Source: Nocardia thailandica NBRC 100428
Lineage (GTDB): Bacteria > Actinomycetota > Actinomycetes > Mycobacteriales > Mycobacteriaceae
Reading direction: 5' to 3'
DNA: 64,000 bases
Assembly (NCBI RefSeq): GCF_000308795.1
Contig: NZ_BAGK01000113.1
Coordinates: 1-64,000, forward strand
The position numbers and the translations under genes are program-made. The notes beneath the pieces were generated by a model. It searched no databases, was not told the origin of the DNA, and saw only the letters and a program-made list of their open reading frames with translations. Every line of letters begins with the position of its first letter. The first letter of the stretch is position 1. Shown one piece after another: positions 1-7,591 of the stretch.

Positions 1-114
1 CCGCGCGCCGCGTCACCGGACGAGCGGGACCGGCCCGCCGCGGGCGACGCCGCGCATCCACGGCTCGGTACGACCGCCGGGGTCGGCGCGCCCCGCAGAT
101 CGGCGCCGCGCGCC

Positions 115-1107
115 GTGGCCCGGCGGACGATCGATGTCGACCAGCTCGCCGCCGACATCCGCGCAGGCGCGCGCCCGGCGCTGGCCCGCGCGATCACTCT
201 CGTCGAATCGACGCGGGCCGACCACCGGGAACAGGCCCAGCAGCTGCTGCTGCGGCTGAGCGCCGAACCCGGTGCGGCCCTGTCGAACCGGGTCGGCATC
301 ACCGGCGTGCCCGGGGTCGGCAAGTCGACGTTCATCGACGCGCTCGGCATGAAACTGCTCGGCGAGGGGCACCGGGTCGCCGTGCTGGCGGTCGACCCGT
401 CCTCGACCCGCACCGGGGGGTCGATCCTCGGCGACAAGACGCGCATGGCGCGCCTGTCGCTCGAGCGGGACGCCTTCATCCGGCCCTCGCCGACCGCGGG
501 CACGCTGGGCGGTGTCGCCAAGGCGACGCGGGAGACCATCGTGTTGCTGGAGGCCGCGGGCTACGACGTCATCCTGGTGGAGACCGTCGGCGTCGGCCAG
601 TCCGAGGTGACCGTCGCCGGCATGGTCGACGTGTTCTGCTTCCTCACCCTGGCCCGCACGGGCGATCAGCTCCAGGGCATCAAGAAGGGTGTCCTGGAAC
701 TGGCCGATCTGGTCGCGGTGAACAAGGCCGACGGCAAGCACGAGATCGAGGCCAAGGCCGCCGCCCGTGAACTCACCGGCGCCATGCGCCTGATTCATCC
801 GCGCGAATCCCTGTGGCGGCCACCGGTGATCACCATGAGCGGGCTGGAAGGGGTCGGCCTCGACACCTTCTGGAACACCGTGCTCGAGCACCGGCGCGTC
901 CTCACCGACGCGGGCGAGTTCGACGAGAAGCGTCGCCGTCAGCAGGTCGAGTGGACCTGGACGATGGTGCACGACCAGATCCTGCGCCGCCTGACCGACA
1001 GTCCCGCCGTGAAGAGCGTGCGGGCGCGGGTGGAGTCGGGTGTGCGGGACGGTACCCTGACCCCGGCGCTGGCCGCCGCGGCCATCCTGGACGCCTTCGA
1101 CGCCTGA
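115..1107 (+). CDS. meaB: MeaB/ArgK-family GTPase (methylmalonyl-CoA mutase chaperone)
   Basis: A 330-residue G3E-family P-loop GTPase. The family gates cofactor loading and protects adenosylcobalamin-dependent methylmalonyl-CoA mutase in propionate metabolism. The P-loop GVPGVGKS lies at residues 64-71, followed by VDPSSTRTGGSILGDKTRM, ETVGVGQSE and the NKAD guanine-specificity motif, all typical of MeaB. From memory it resembles M. tuberculosis Rv1496 almost end to end. I use the GTG at 115, which matches the family N-terminus. The same frame stays open to base 1, so a start further upstream cannot be excluded. The mutase genes would be expected just outside the window. The identification is secure; the start is less so. 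Confidence 0.93.
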   Translation: MARRTIDVDQLAADIRAGARPALARAITLVESTRADHREQAQQLLLRLSAEPGAALSNRVGITGVPGVGKSTFIDALGMKLLGEGHRVAVLAVDPSSTRTGGSILGDKTRMARLSLERDAFIRPSPTAGTLGGVAKATRETIVLLEAAGYDVILVETVGVGQSEVTVAGMVDVFCFLTLARTGDQLQGIKKGVLELADLVAVNKADGKHEIEAKAAARELTGAMRLIHPRESLWRPPVITMSGLEGVGLDTFWNTVLEHRRVLTDAGEFDEKRRRQQVEWTWTMVHDQILRRLTDSPAVKSVRARVESGVRDGTLTPALAAAAILDAFDA

Positions 1108-1181
1108 CCTCGCCGCGAAAACCGGTGTCCGGCAGGGGTATCGGCACCGTCCTTTCACCGAAGTGTGCCGGAATCGGTACA

Positions 1182-1195
1182 TACCGGGCCCGGTA
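1182..1195. promoter_or_regulatory. 14-bp perfect palindrome upstream of RDD gene
   Basis: TACCGGGCCCGGTA is a perfect palindrome between meaB and the RDD-protein gene, 83 bases before the latter's ATG. A further GGTAC lies just to its left. It could be an operator or a terminator stem for meaB. There is no T-tract, and GC-rich self-complementary stretches are common at this base composition. Confidence 0.3.
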
Positions 1196-1277
1196 CCCGT
1201 GCGATCCTCGACAATGCCGCCCGCGGAACGGAGTTCGCACCGGGCTCGGTGACGGGTGGCCGACGCGAGGAGGAACC

Positions 1278-1724
1278 ATGTCCTACCAGCAGCAGACCGG
1301 AACCGGCGCGGGTGTCGGGGTCCGGGCGGGCGCCCGGTTCATCGACTGGATCATCGCCTGGATCGTCGGCGGGATCCTGTTCTGGGTCCTCGGCTGGGTC
1401 CTCGACCTGCCCAGCTGGGTCGCCGTCCTGCCCGGAGCCGGCTTCGGCTTCCTGTACTTCGTGTTCTTCGAGGTGACCTCGGGGGAGACGCCGGGCAAGA
1501 AGGTGCTCGGACTCGAGGTGCGCGGCGCGGGCGGCGCGGCCAAGCCGGACCTGACCGAATCGGCCCGGCGCAACGCCTACATGCTGCTGAACCTGATCCC
1601 CTGGGTCGGGGGCCTGCTGTGGCTGGTGGCCGCGATCGCGATCGGCGTCACGATCGGGTCGAGCCCCACCAGGCAGGGCTGGCACGACACCTTCGCCGGC
1701 GGCACCCAGGTCGTCAAGGACTGA
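1278..1724 (+). CDS. RDD-family membrane protein
   Basis: A 148-residue integral membrane protein. After a short hydrophilic N-terminus comes the RDD signature (AGARFIDWIIAWIVGG: the Arg and Asp of the first helix), then further hydrophobic segments around residues 50-65 and 105-130. A loop SGETPGKKVLGLEVRG, very typical of RDD proteins, connects them. It ends with the common SPTRQGWHDTFAGT-like motif. RDD proteins have no single established role; some are linked to ion transport. The start ATG has a strong GAGGAGG site at 1267-1273. It appears to be a single-gene unit between meaB and an unrelated zinc-ribbon gene. Confidence 0.88.
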   Translation: MSYQQQTGTGAGVGVRAGARFIDWIIAWIVGGILFWVLGWVLDLPSWVAVLPGAGFGFLYFVFFEVTSGETPGKKVLGLEVRGAGGAAKPDLTESARRNAYMLLNLIPWVGGLLWLVAAIAIGVTIGSSPTRQGWHDTFAGGTQVVKD

Positions 1725-1828
1725 GACCTGCGCCGGTGCGGTCGCTCCGGTGTTGCGATCCGGTCCGGCGGGGCGATAATCAGCCGGCGGAACGCCGCAT
1801 CCCCACGCCGGAAGAGGAACGCACACCC

Positions 1829-2479
1829 ATGGCCGCACCGGTGGTCTTCACCAGCAACTATTCCGATCTGTCCAACGACAACGGCTTCCAGTGGGAGTTC
1901 CGTTGCGAGCGGTGCAGCACCGTGCACCGCTCGGCGTTCCAGCAGAACTACCTGGCGCGCGGTCGCGGCGTGCTGCGCTCGCTGAGCAGCCTGTTCGGCG
2001 ACCGGATCGCCATGCTGCACAAGGTCTCCTCGGCCGCGGAGACCTTCTCCAATTCCTATGCCGGTGGCGCCTCGGAGACCCGCGACCGCGCCTTCGCCGA
2101 GGCGGTCACCGAGGTCGGCCGCGACTTCCGGCTGTGCGGAGGCTGCGGCTCGTGGACGTGCGCGCGTATCTGCTGGAACACCGCGGTCGGGCAGTGCACC
2201 CGCTGTTCGCCGATGGTCGGTCACCAGATCGCCCAGGCGCAGGCCGCCGCGCGCGAGTCCCAGATCAGGGAGGCGGCCCACCAGCAGGATTGGGCGCGCG
2301 ACCACGATCTGCGCACCCCGGCGCGCGTCGCCTGCCCGACCTGCGCGGCACCGGCCGCCGGCGGGCGGTTCTGCACCTCCTGCGGCACGGCGCTGGCCCT
2401 GCGCGCCGACTGTGCAGGCTGCGGGCACCACCTCGAGGTGGGCGCGGCCTTCTGCTCCCATTGTGGCCGGGCCCAATGA
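1829..2479 (+). CDS. Cysteine-rich zinc-ribbon protein, function unknown
   Basis: A 216-residue soluble protein of unknown function. An N-terminal CERC pair (near residue 30) and a central set CGGC, C, C, CTRC (residues about 110-130) look like one split zinc-binding module. The C-terminal third carries two more ribbons in tandem, CPTC...CTSC and CAGC...CSHC, the double zinc ribbon arrangement. A helical, Ala/Gln-rich stretch (about residues 135-165) separates the modules. There are no transmembrane segments. Such proteins often act as scaffolds or nucleic-acid or protein adaptors, but nothing nearby indicates a partner. Confidence 0.8.
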   Translation: MAAPVVFTSNYSDLSNDNGFQWEFRCERCSTVHRSAFQQNYLARGRGVLRSLSSLFGDRIAMLHKVSSAAETFSNSYAGGASETRDRAFAEAVTEVGRDFRLCGGCGSWTCARICWNTAVGQCTRCSPMVGHQIAQAQAAARESQIREAAHQQDWARDHDLRTPARVACPTCAAPAAGGRFCTSCGTALALRADCAGCGHHLEVGAAFCSHCGRAQ

Positions 2480-2579
2480 ATCCGGGCCCTGTGGCACAAA
2501 ATCCGGTGATCTTGATTGTGCAATGTGACGAAAAGGTGTGTTCCAGGTAACGGCCCTGTGATGCCTCCCGATACGTGAT

Positions 2580-2598
2580 CGACCGCACTGGGCGGTCG
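2580..2598 (+). promoter_or_regulatory. Leader hairpin before mycolyltransferase gene
   Basis: A perfect 7-bp inverted repeat (CGACCGC, 5-nt loop ACTGG, GCGGTCG) ends 20 bases before the ATG of the secreted mycolyltransferase and just before its GGAGG ribosome site. It could be an operator or an mRNA leader stem-loop. No other evidence separates these. Confidence 0.4.
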
Positions 2599-2618
2599 GT
2601 TTCGATGGAGGCTTGTGT

Positions 2619-3665
2619 ATGGGGTACCGCGGCGCGGTCGGAGCGTCGGCGGCGGCGCTGGTGGCAGTCCTGGTCACGGCGGCGGGTGCCGGTGTCGCCG
2701 TGGCGGATCCGGCGGTGGTGGCCGACAGCGCGATCGGCGCGCCCGCGTCGGTCGGTGGCTCGAGCGTGAGCGTGGTCTCCGCGGTGGGCCGCGACTGGAC
2801 CCTCCGGGTGTGGTCGGCGTCCATGCGCCGCGAGATCACCGTCAACGTGCAGCGTCCGGCCGACACCTCCGAACCCCGGCCCGCCCTCTACCTGGTGAAC
2901 GGGGCGGGCGGCGGTGAGGACACCGCGACCTGGGGACAGAACACCGACGTCCTGGACTTCCTGGCGGAGAAGAACGTCAACGTCGTCATGCCCGTCGGCG
3001 GCGCGTGGAGCTACTACACCGACTGGAAGCAGCGCGATCCCCGGCTCGGCGAGAACAAGTGGCGCACCTTCTTCGTCGACGAGCTGCCGCCGCTGATCGA
3101 TGCCGTCCTCGGCACCGACGGCCGCAACGCGATCGCCGCGAACTCCATGACCGTGACCGCGGTGCTGCAGCTGGCGATCGCCCAGCCCGGCCTGTTCCGG
3201 GCGGTGGCCGCCTACAGCGGGTGCGCCCAGATCAGCGACCCGGTCGGCCAGCAGTTCGTCAACGTGGTGGTCGGCACCGGCGGCGGCAACCCGGGCAACA
3301 TGTACGGCCCGCCCGGCGACCCGGCCTGGGCGGCCAACGACCCGGTGGTCAACGCCGAGCGGCTGCGCGGGACGAAGCTGTACTTCTCCAACGGCTCCGG
3401 GCTGCCGGGCGAGCACGACAAGCTCGGCGACCCGAACCTGATGATCCCGGGCCCGGTCGGCCTGGCCAACCAGATCGTGGTCGGCGGCGTCATCGAGGCC
3501 GCGACGCTGTGGTGCACCAAGAACCTGCAGGACCGCCTCGACGAGCTCGGCATCCCGGCGACCTTCGACCTCGAGTCCAAGGGCACCCACTCCTGGGGTT
3601 ACTGGGAGAAGGCGTTCAAGAGCTCGTGGCCGGTACTGGCCGAGGGGCTGGAAATGCCCGCCTGA
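2619..3665 (+). CDS. Secreted mycolyltransferase / antigen 85-family esterase
   Basis: A 348-residue exported alpha/beta-hydrolase of the Ag85/mycolyltransferase (esterase D-like) family, which transfers mycolic acids between trehalose and cell-wall arabinogalactan. An N-terminal Sec signal peptide (hydrophobic core at residues 8-26, AVA-D cleavage region) is followed by the family blocks RPALYLVNGAGGGED and VNVVMPVGGAWSYYTDW. The likely nucleophile is Ser176 in AANSMTV, where classical Ag85 has a GLSMA-type elbow. The likely catalytic His is H324 in GTHSWGYW. The ATG is preceded by GGAGG at 2607-2611. The enzyme supports assignment to a mycolic-acid-bearing genus. Which acceptor it uses cannot be read from sequence. 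Confidence 0.88.
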   Translation: MGYRGAVGASAAALVAVLVTAAGAGVAVADPAVVADSAIGAPASVGGSSVSVVSAVGRDWTLRVWSASMRREITVNVQRPADTSEPRPALYLVNGAGGGEDTATWGQNTDVLDFLAEKNVNVVMPVGGAWSYYTDWKQRDPRLGENKWRTFFVDELPPLIDAVLGTDGRNAIAANSMTVTAVLQLAIAQPGLFRAVAAYSGCAQISDPVGQQFVNVVVGTGGGNPGNMYGPPGDPAWAANDPVVNAERLRGTKLYFSNGSGLPGEHDKLGDPNLMIPGPVGLANQIVVGGVIEAATLWCTKNLQDRLDELGIPATFDLESKGTHSWGYWEKAFKSSWPVLAEGLEMPA

Positions 3666-4547
3666 TCAGCGGTCGAGGGCGAACAGGCGCGCCGCGTTGT
3701 CGTGACACACGGCGCGCAGCCACTCCTCGCCTAGCGCAAGGCGTTCCAGGGCCTCGAGCGCGTGGGTGTAGGGGTAGGGGATGTTGGGGAAGTCGCTGCC
3801 GAACAGGATGCGATCGGACAGGCGGCGCAGGCGGTCCCGTTCCCCGGGTGGGAACGGGGCGTCGGCCTCGGTGAAGTCGGTCCACACCATCGTCGTGTCG
3901 AGGTGTACGCCCGGGTACCGCTCGGCCAGGTCGAGGAACTCGCTGTACTCCGGGGTGCCCATGTGCGCCACGATGAGCCGCAGCCGCGGATGCCTGCGCA
4001 GCAGTTCGGCGATCGGCTCCGGGCCGGTGAACTCGCCCGGCGCCGGACCCGACCCGCAGTGGATGAGCGCGGGCACGCCGGTCCGCTCGAGCGTCGCCCA
4101 CACCGGCTCGAGGAGGGGGTCGAGCGCGGAGAAGCCGCCGACCTGGATGTGGACCTTGAACACGCGCGCGCCCGCCTCGATCGCCTCGCGGACGTAGCCG
4201 GCGGCGCCGGGTTCGGGATAGAAGGTCGCGGTGTGCAGGCAGTCGGGGGTGCGGGCGGCGAACTCGGCGGTCCAGCCGTTGAGCCAGGCCGCCATGTCCG
4301 GCTTGTGGGGGTAGACCAGGGAGGTGAACGCGCGGACGCCGAACTCGCGCAGCGTCTTCACCCGTACCTGCTCCTCGTCGCGGTAGGTGATCGGCCACGG
4401 CCGCCCGGTCAGCGGGCCCGCGGCGTCGAAGTACGCCCACACCTTGCGCATCACCGGCTCGGGCATGAAATGCGTGTGCACGTCCACGATCGCGGGCAGG
4501 CCGACCCGGTCGCGGAAGGCGGCGAGGGCGGCGGATTCGTCGGTCAC
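3666..4547 (-). CDS. Metal-dependent amidohydrolase (TIM-barrel)
   Basis: A 293-residue amidohydrolase-2-type protein. The HxH metal site is in IVDVHTHF (H24, H26). A later barrel His is in IVAHMGTPEY and the C-terminal Asp in LFGSDFPNIPYPY. This is the pattern of the ACMSD/decarboxylase-like branch of the superfamily, which hydrolyses or decarboxylates small aromatic or heterocyclic acids. The substrate is unknown. The GTG start at 4547 overlaps the stop of the upstream nucleoside hydrolase by 4 nt (GTGA), so the two are translationally coupled and may share a purine or pyrimidine salvage role. Its stop abuts the mycolyltransferase stop. Confidence 0.85.
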   Translation of the reverse strand: MTDESAALAAFRDRVGLPAIVDVHTHFMPEPVMRKVWAYFDAAGPLTGRPWPITYRDEEQVRVKTLREFGVRAFTSLVYPHKPDMAAWLNGWTAEFAARTPDCLHTATFYPEPGAAGYVREAIEAGARVFKVHIQVGGFSALDPLLEPVWATLERTGVPALIHCGSGPAPGEFTGPEPIAELLRRHPRLRLIVAHMGTPEYSEFLDLAERYPGVHLDTTMVWTDFTEADAPFPPGERDRLRRLSDRILFGSDFPNIPYPYTHALEALERLALGEEWLRAVCHDNAARLFALDR

Positions 4548-5587
4548 GGCAGCTCCGGTGGGTGCAGGCGCCGGGCGAAGTCGCCGACGCGGCTGATCAG
4601 GCGGTCGAAGAACAGCGCCGGGTCGGTGCCGATCACGATGTCGGCGTTGGGTTCCCGGCCCCACATGCCCGCCCAGTCGGCCACGGTGGTCGCACGGGTG
4701 AGGGTGCCGGTCAGCTCGACGTCGACGGTGGCGGGCCGGGTCCGCGCCAGCGCGGGGTCGAGCAGGACCGCGGCGGCGAAGGGGTCGTGCATGTGCGCGA
4801 GGTAGCCGAGGTCGTAGCCGTCGTGGAAGTCGAAGTAGAAGCGGACGGCGTCGGTGAGGAACCGGATCACGGGATTGCTCGCCGCGGAACGGAAGTCGGG
4901 GCCGTCGGCGGGGCAGACGTCCTCGACGGGCAGGCTGCCCGCGCGTTCGGCCAGTGCCCGCAGGTGGTGTGGGCGCATCTCGATGGTCTCGGTGATGTCG
5001 AGGGCGCACACCAGGGGCCTGCGGTCGGGCGGCGCGGCGGAGAAGGCGTCGAAGACCTCCTTGGCCGCCTCGGGATCGACGTGGACGTTCCACTCGTTGG
5101 TCGGGGTGGTGTTGCCGGGGTGGTTGAACGCGCCGCCCATGATCACCAGGCGGCGCAGCAGCCGGGGCAGCTCGGGTTCGATGCGCAGGGCCAGCGCGAG
5201 ATTGGTGAGCGGTCCGGTGCACAGCCCGGTGATCTCGCCGGGCCGGGCGCGCGCCCGCTCGACCCACAGCGCCGCGGCCGAGCGGGGCGAGAGCGCGCGG
5301 GTGGCGACCGGGAGCTCGGCGTATCCGACGCCGTGCGGGCCGTGGGTGTCCTCGGTGGTGCGCAGCGGGACCGCCAGCGGTCCGTCGGCGCCGAGCGCGA
5401 CCTCGATCTCGGGCGCCCGGCACAGGTCCAGCAGCCCCAGGGTGTTGGCCGCGACCTGCGCGGTCGGCACGTTGCCCGCCGTGGCGGCGATGCCGACCAG
5501 CTCGGCCTCGGGGGAGGCGAGCAGGTAGAGCAGGGCCAGGGCGTCGTCGATCCCGGTGTCGACGTCGGCGATGATCGGTCGGGGCAC
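4544..5587 (-). CDS. Inosine/uridine-preferring nucleoside hydrolase
   Basis: A 347-residue member of the IU-nucleoside hydrolase family, which cleaves the N-glycosidic bond of ribonucleosides. The N-terminal calcium-site motif DVDTGIDDA (residues 8-16) is intact. The middle block IMGGAFNHPGNTTPTNEWN followed by HVDPEAA, and the C-terminal MHDPFAAAVLLDP with the catalytic His-Asp region, are also typical. The start is GTG. It overlaps the downstream amidohydrolase by 4 nt, indicating an operon. Whether it prefers purine or pyrimidine nucleosides cannot be read from the sequence. Confidence 0.9.
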   Translation of the reverse strand: MPRPIIADVDTGIDDALALLYLLASPEAELVGIAATAGNVPTAQVAANTLGLLDLCRAPEIEVALGADGPLAVPLRTTEDTHGPHGVGYAELPVATRALSPRSAAALWVERARARPGEITGLCTGPLTNLALALRIEPELPRLLRRLVIMGGAFNHPGNTTPTNEWNVHVDPEAAKEVFDAFSAAPPDRRPLVCALDITETIEMRPHHLRALAERAGSLPVEDVCPADGPDFRSAASNPVIRFLTDAVRFYFDFHDGYDLGYLAHMHDPFAAAVLLDPALARTRPATVDVELTGTLTRATTVADWAGMWGREPNADIVIGTDPALFFDRLISRVGDFARRLHPPELP

Positions 5588-5648
5588 GCCTGCGAGGGTA
5601 TCCGGGCGGTGCCGCGCCGCCCAGGCGACCCCGCCGACCCCGTACGCA

Positions 5649-6866
5649 TCAGTACGCGGGCAGGGCGAAGTCCTTGTTCTCGGGGAAGAAGACGCGCTTG
5701 GTCAGCGGGATCATCGGCCGCGACATCATGATCCGCATGTTGGCGCGGGCGAGCCGGGTGACCAGACGGCTCTTGGGCAGCATCATCGACACCCCGCCGC
5801 CGGGGATCTCCTTGGCGCCCGCCACGAACGGCGTGACCCGCTCCTGGTAGGCCGCCAGCGCGGCGGCCGGGTCGGCCCGGTGCGCGGCGATCTCGGCGGC
5901 CAGGATGTAGGCGCCGGTGATCGCCATCGCGGTGCCCATCCCCGACAGCGGCGAGCCGCAGTAGGCGGCGTCGCCGACCAGGGTGACCCGGCCGCGCGAG
6001 AGCTCCTCGACGTCGACCCGGGCGAGTTCGTCGAAGTAGAAGTCGGTGCTGTCCGGCATCGCCGCGAGGATGTTCGGGGCGTGCCAGCCCGCCTCGGCCA
6101 GCCCGGCGCGCAGCAGCCGTTCCTGGGCCGCGCGGTCGCCACGCAGCGCGGGGTCGTGCTCGGCGCGCACGGTCAGCAGGGCCTTGGCGGTCCGCGGGTC
6201 GGCGTCGGGACGGATGGCGACGTAGGCGCCGGGCACCAGGCGCATCGTGAACCAGCCGGGGCGGATGTCGGCGGGGGTCTCGATGGTGAAGAACGCGCCG
6301 TAGGCGCCGAGGAAGGTGGCGAAGCGCTCCTCGGGGCCGAAGACCAGCGCGCGGGTGGCCGAGTGGACGCCGTCGGCGCCGATCACCAGGTCGAAACGCT
6401 CGGTGGCGCCGGTGGAGAAGGTGACGCGCGCGCCGGTGTCGTCCTGGTCGACGGCGGTGAGGTGCTCGCCGTAGCGGTAGGTGAGCAGGGTGCCGTCGGG
6501 GTCGGCCGCGGCGACCGCGTCGAGCAGGACGCCGTTGAGGTCGCCGCGGGTGATCTCGATGTCGGCGACCACGCCGCGGCCGTCGAAGTCCTCCATCGCC
6601 ATGCGCGCGTAGACCGCGCCGTCACCGTCGACGTATTCGATGCCCTTCTCCTCGAGCTGGTGGCGGGCGATCGCGTCGAGCAGACCCATCCGTTCGGCCG
6701 CCTCGCGGCTCGGGCCGCGCAGGTCGACGGCTTGGCCGCCGGGTCGGGGAGCGTCGGCGCGCTCGACGACGGTGACGCGAATGCCGTTGCGCAACAGCTG
6801 GAGTGCGACCGCGTTGCCCGCGATCCCGCCGCCGGAGACCAGGACGTGCAGGGAGGTGGTGGTCAT
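5649..6866 (-). CDS. FAD-dependent aromatic-type monooxygenase
   Basis: A 405-residue group A flavoprotein monooxygenase (PHBH/TetX-like). The N-terminal dinucleotide fold has SGGGIAGNAVALQLL. The middle DG motif is in IGADGVHSATRAL, and the C-terminal FAD-binding GD motif in LVGDAAYCGSPLSGMG. Such enzymes hydroxylate aromatic compounds or antibiotics using NAD(P)H and O2. It is divergent from a TetR regulator with repeat elements between them, so it is probably induced by the regulator's ligand, a typical xenobiotic-response pair. The substrate is unknown. Confidence 0.88.
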   Translation of the reverse strand: MTTTSLHVLVSGGGIAGNAVALQLLRNGIRVTVVERADAPRPGGQAVDLRGPSREAAERMGLLDAIARHQLEEKGIEYVDGDGAVYARMAMEDFDGRGVVADIEITRGDLNGVLLDAVAAADPDGTLLTYRYGEHLTAVDQDDTGARVTFSTGATERFDLVIGADGVHSATRALVFGPEERFATFLGAYGAFFTIETPADIRPGWFTMRLVPGAYVAIRPDADPRTAKALLTVRAEHDPALRGDRAAQERLLRAGLAEAGWHAPNILAAMPDSTDFYFDELARVDVEELSRGRVTLVGDAAYCGSPLSGMGTAMAITGAYILAAEIAAHRADPAAALAAYQERVTPFVAGAKEIPGGGVSMMLPKSRLVTRLARANMRIMMSRPMIPLTKRVFFPENKDFALPAY

Positions 6867-6900
6867 GAGAGGTGCTTCCCGTCTGAAGAACGAATGTATG

Positions 6901-6948
6901 AGACATATGTCTAACAGAGCCTGGCACGTATGTCTAGAACAAATGTCT
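6901..6948. promoter_or_regulatory. TetR operator repeats in the 6867-6973 divergent spacer
   Basis: A perfect 12-bp palindrome AGACATATGTCT sits at 6901-6912. Two further ATGTCT half-sites follow at 6930-6935 and 6943-6948; the last forms an imperfect dyad with AGAACA at 6936-6941. These are the only AT-rich repeats in the spacer between the FAD monooxygenase and the TetR gene. They fit an operator for autoregulation and repression of the monooxygenase. Confidence 0.65.
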
Positions 6949-6973
6949 AAGACGATTGGGTAGGGTGAGGGCC

Positions 6974-7591
6974 ATGGGTAATCGAGAAGATCTGCTGGCG
7001 GGAGCGCGCAAGGTCATCATGGAGCGCGGGGTGGCCAAGGCGACCGCCCGCGACATCGCCGGGGCGGCGGGGGTCAGCCTGGCCGCCATCGGCTACCACT
7101 TCGGCTCCAAGGAGCGCCTGATCACCGAGGCGCTCACCGACGCGCTCGGCAGCGCGATCGGCGACGCCATGGAGGACCTGATCGCCGAGAGCGCGGGCGG
7201 CCCACCGCTGACCGGGTTCACCCGGCTGTGGAACGCCATGCCCGCGGTGTTCGCGGCCAATCACGAGGCGATGCTGGCCAGCATGGAGAACCTCGTGCGC
7301 ATCGTGCGTTCCGAGGACGCCCGCGCCCAGCTGAGCGACATGACCGCGGGCGTGTACGCCGATATGGGCGCCCGGCTCCGGGCCGCCCATCCGCAGCTGT
7401 CGCCGGAGCAGGGCCGCGCCGTCGCGCAGCTGTACTTCGCCCTCGTCCAGGGGCTCGGCGTGCTGTGGCTGCTCGACCCCGACGGCGAGGCGATCGACGG
7501 CGACACCCTCGCCGAGGCGGTGCTGGCCCTCACGGGAGCTCCCGGCCCCGAAGGGGATTCGCCGACCCCGACGGCGGAGGGGCCGGTCTAG
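6974..7591 (+). CDS. TetR/AcrR-family transcriptional regulator
   Basis: A 205-residue TetR-type repressor. The helix-turn-helix covers about residues 20-45 (ATARDIAGAAGVSLAAIGYHFG followed by SKERL, the canonical recognition-helix region). The C-terminal two-thirds is the all-helical ligand and dimer domain. It is divergent from the FAD monooxygenase with palindromic half-sites between them, so it probably controls that gene and itself. The ATG at 6974 is chosen because it gives the usual short N-terminal arm. Its TAG stop overlaps the convergent CoA-transferase stop through the shared palindrome CTAG. Confidence 0.9.
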   Translation: MGNREDLLAGARKVIMERGVAKATARDIAGAAGVSLAAIGYHFGSKERLITEALTDALGSAIGDAMEDLIAESAGGPPLTGFTRLWNAMPAVFAANHEAMLASMENLVRIVRSEDARAQLSDMTAGVYADMGARLRAAHPQLSPEQGRAVAQLYFALVQGLGVLWLLDPDGEAIDGDTLAEAVLALTGAPGPEGDSPTPTAEGPV

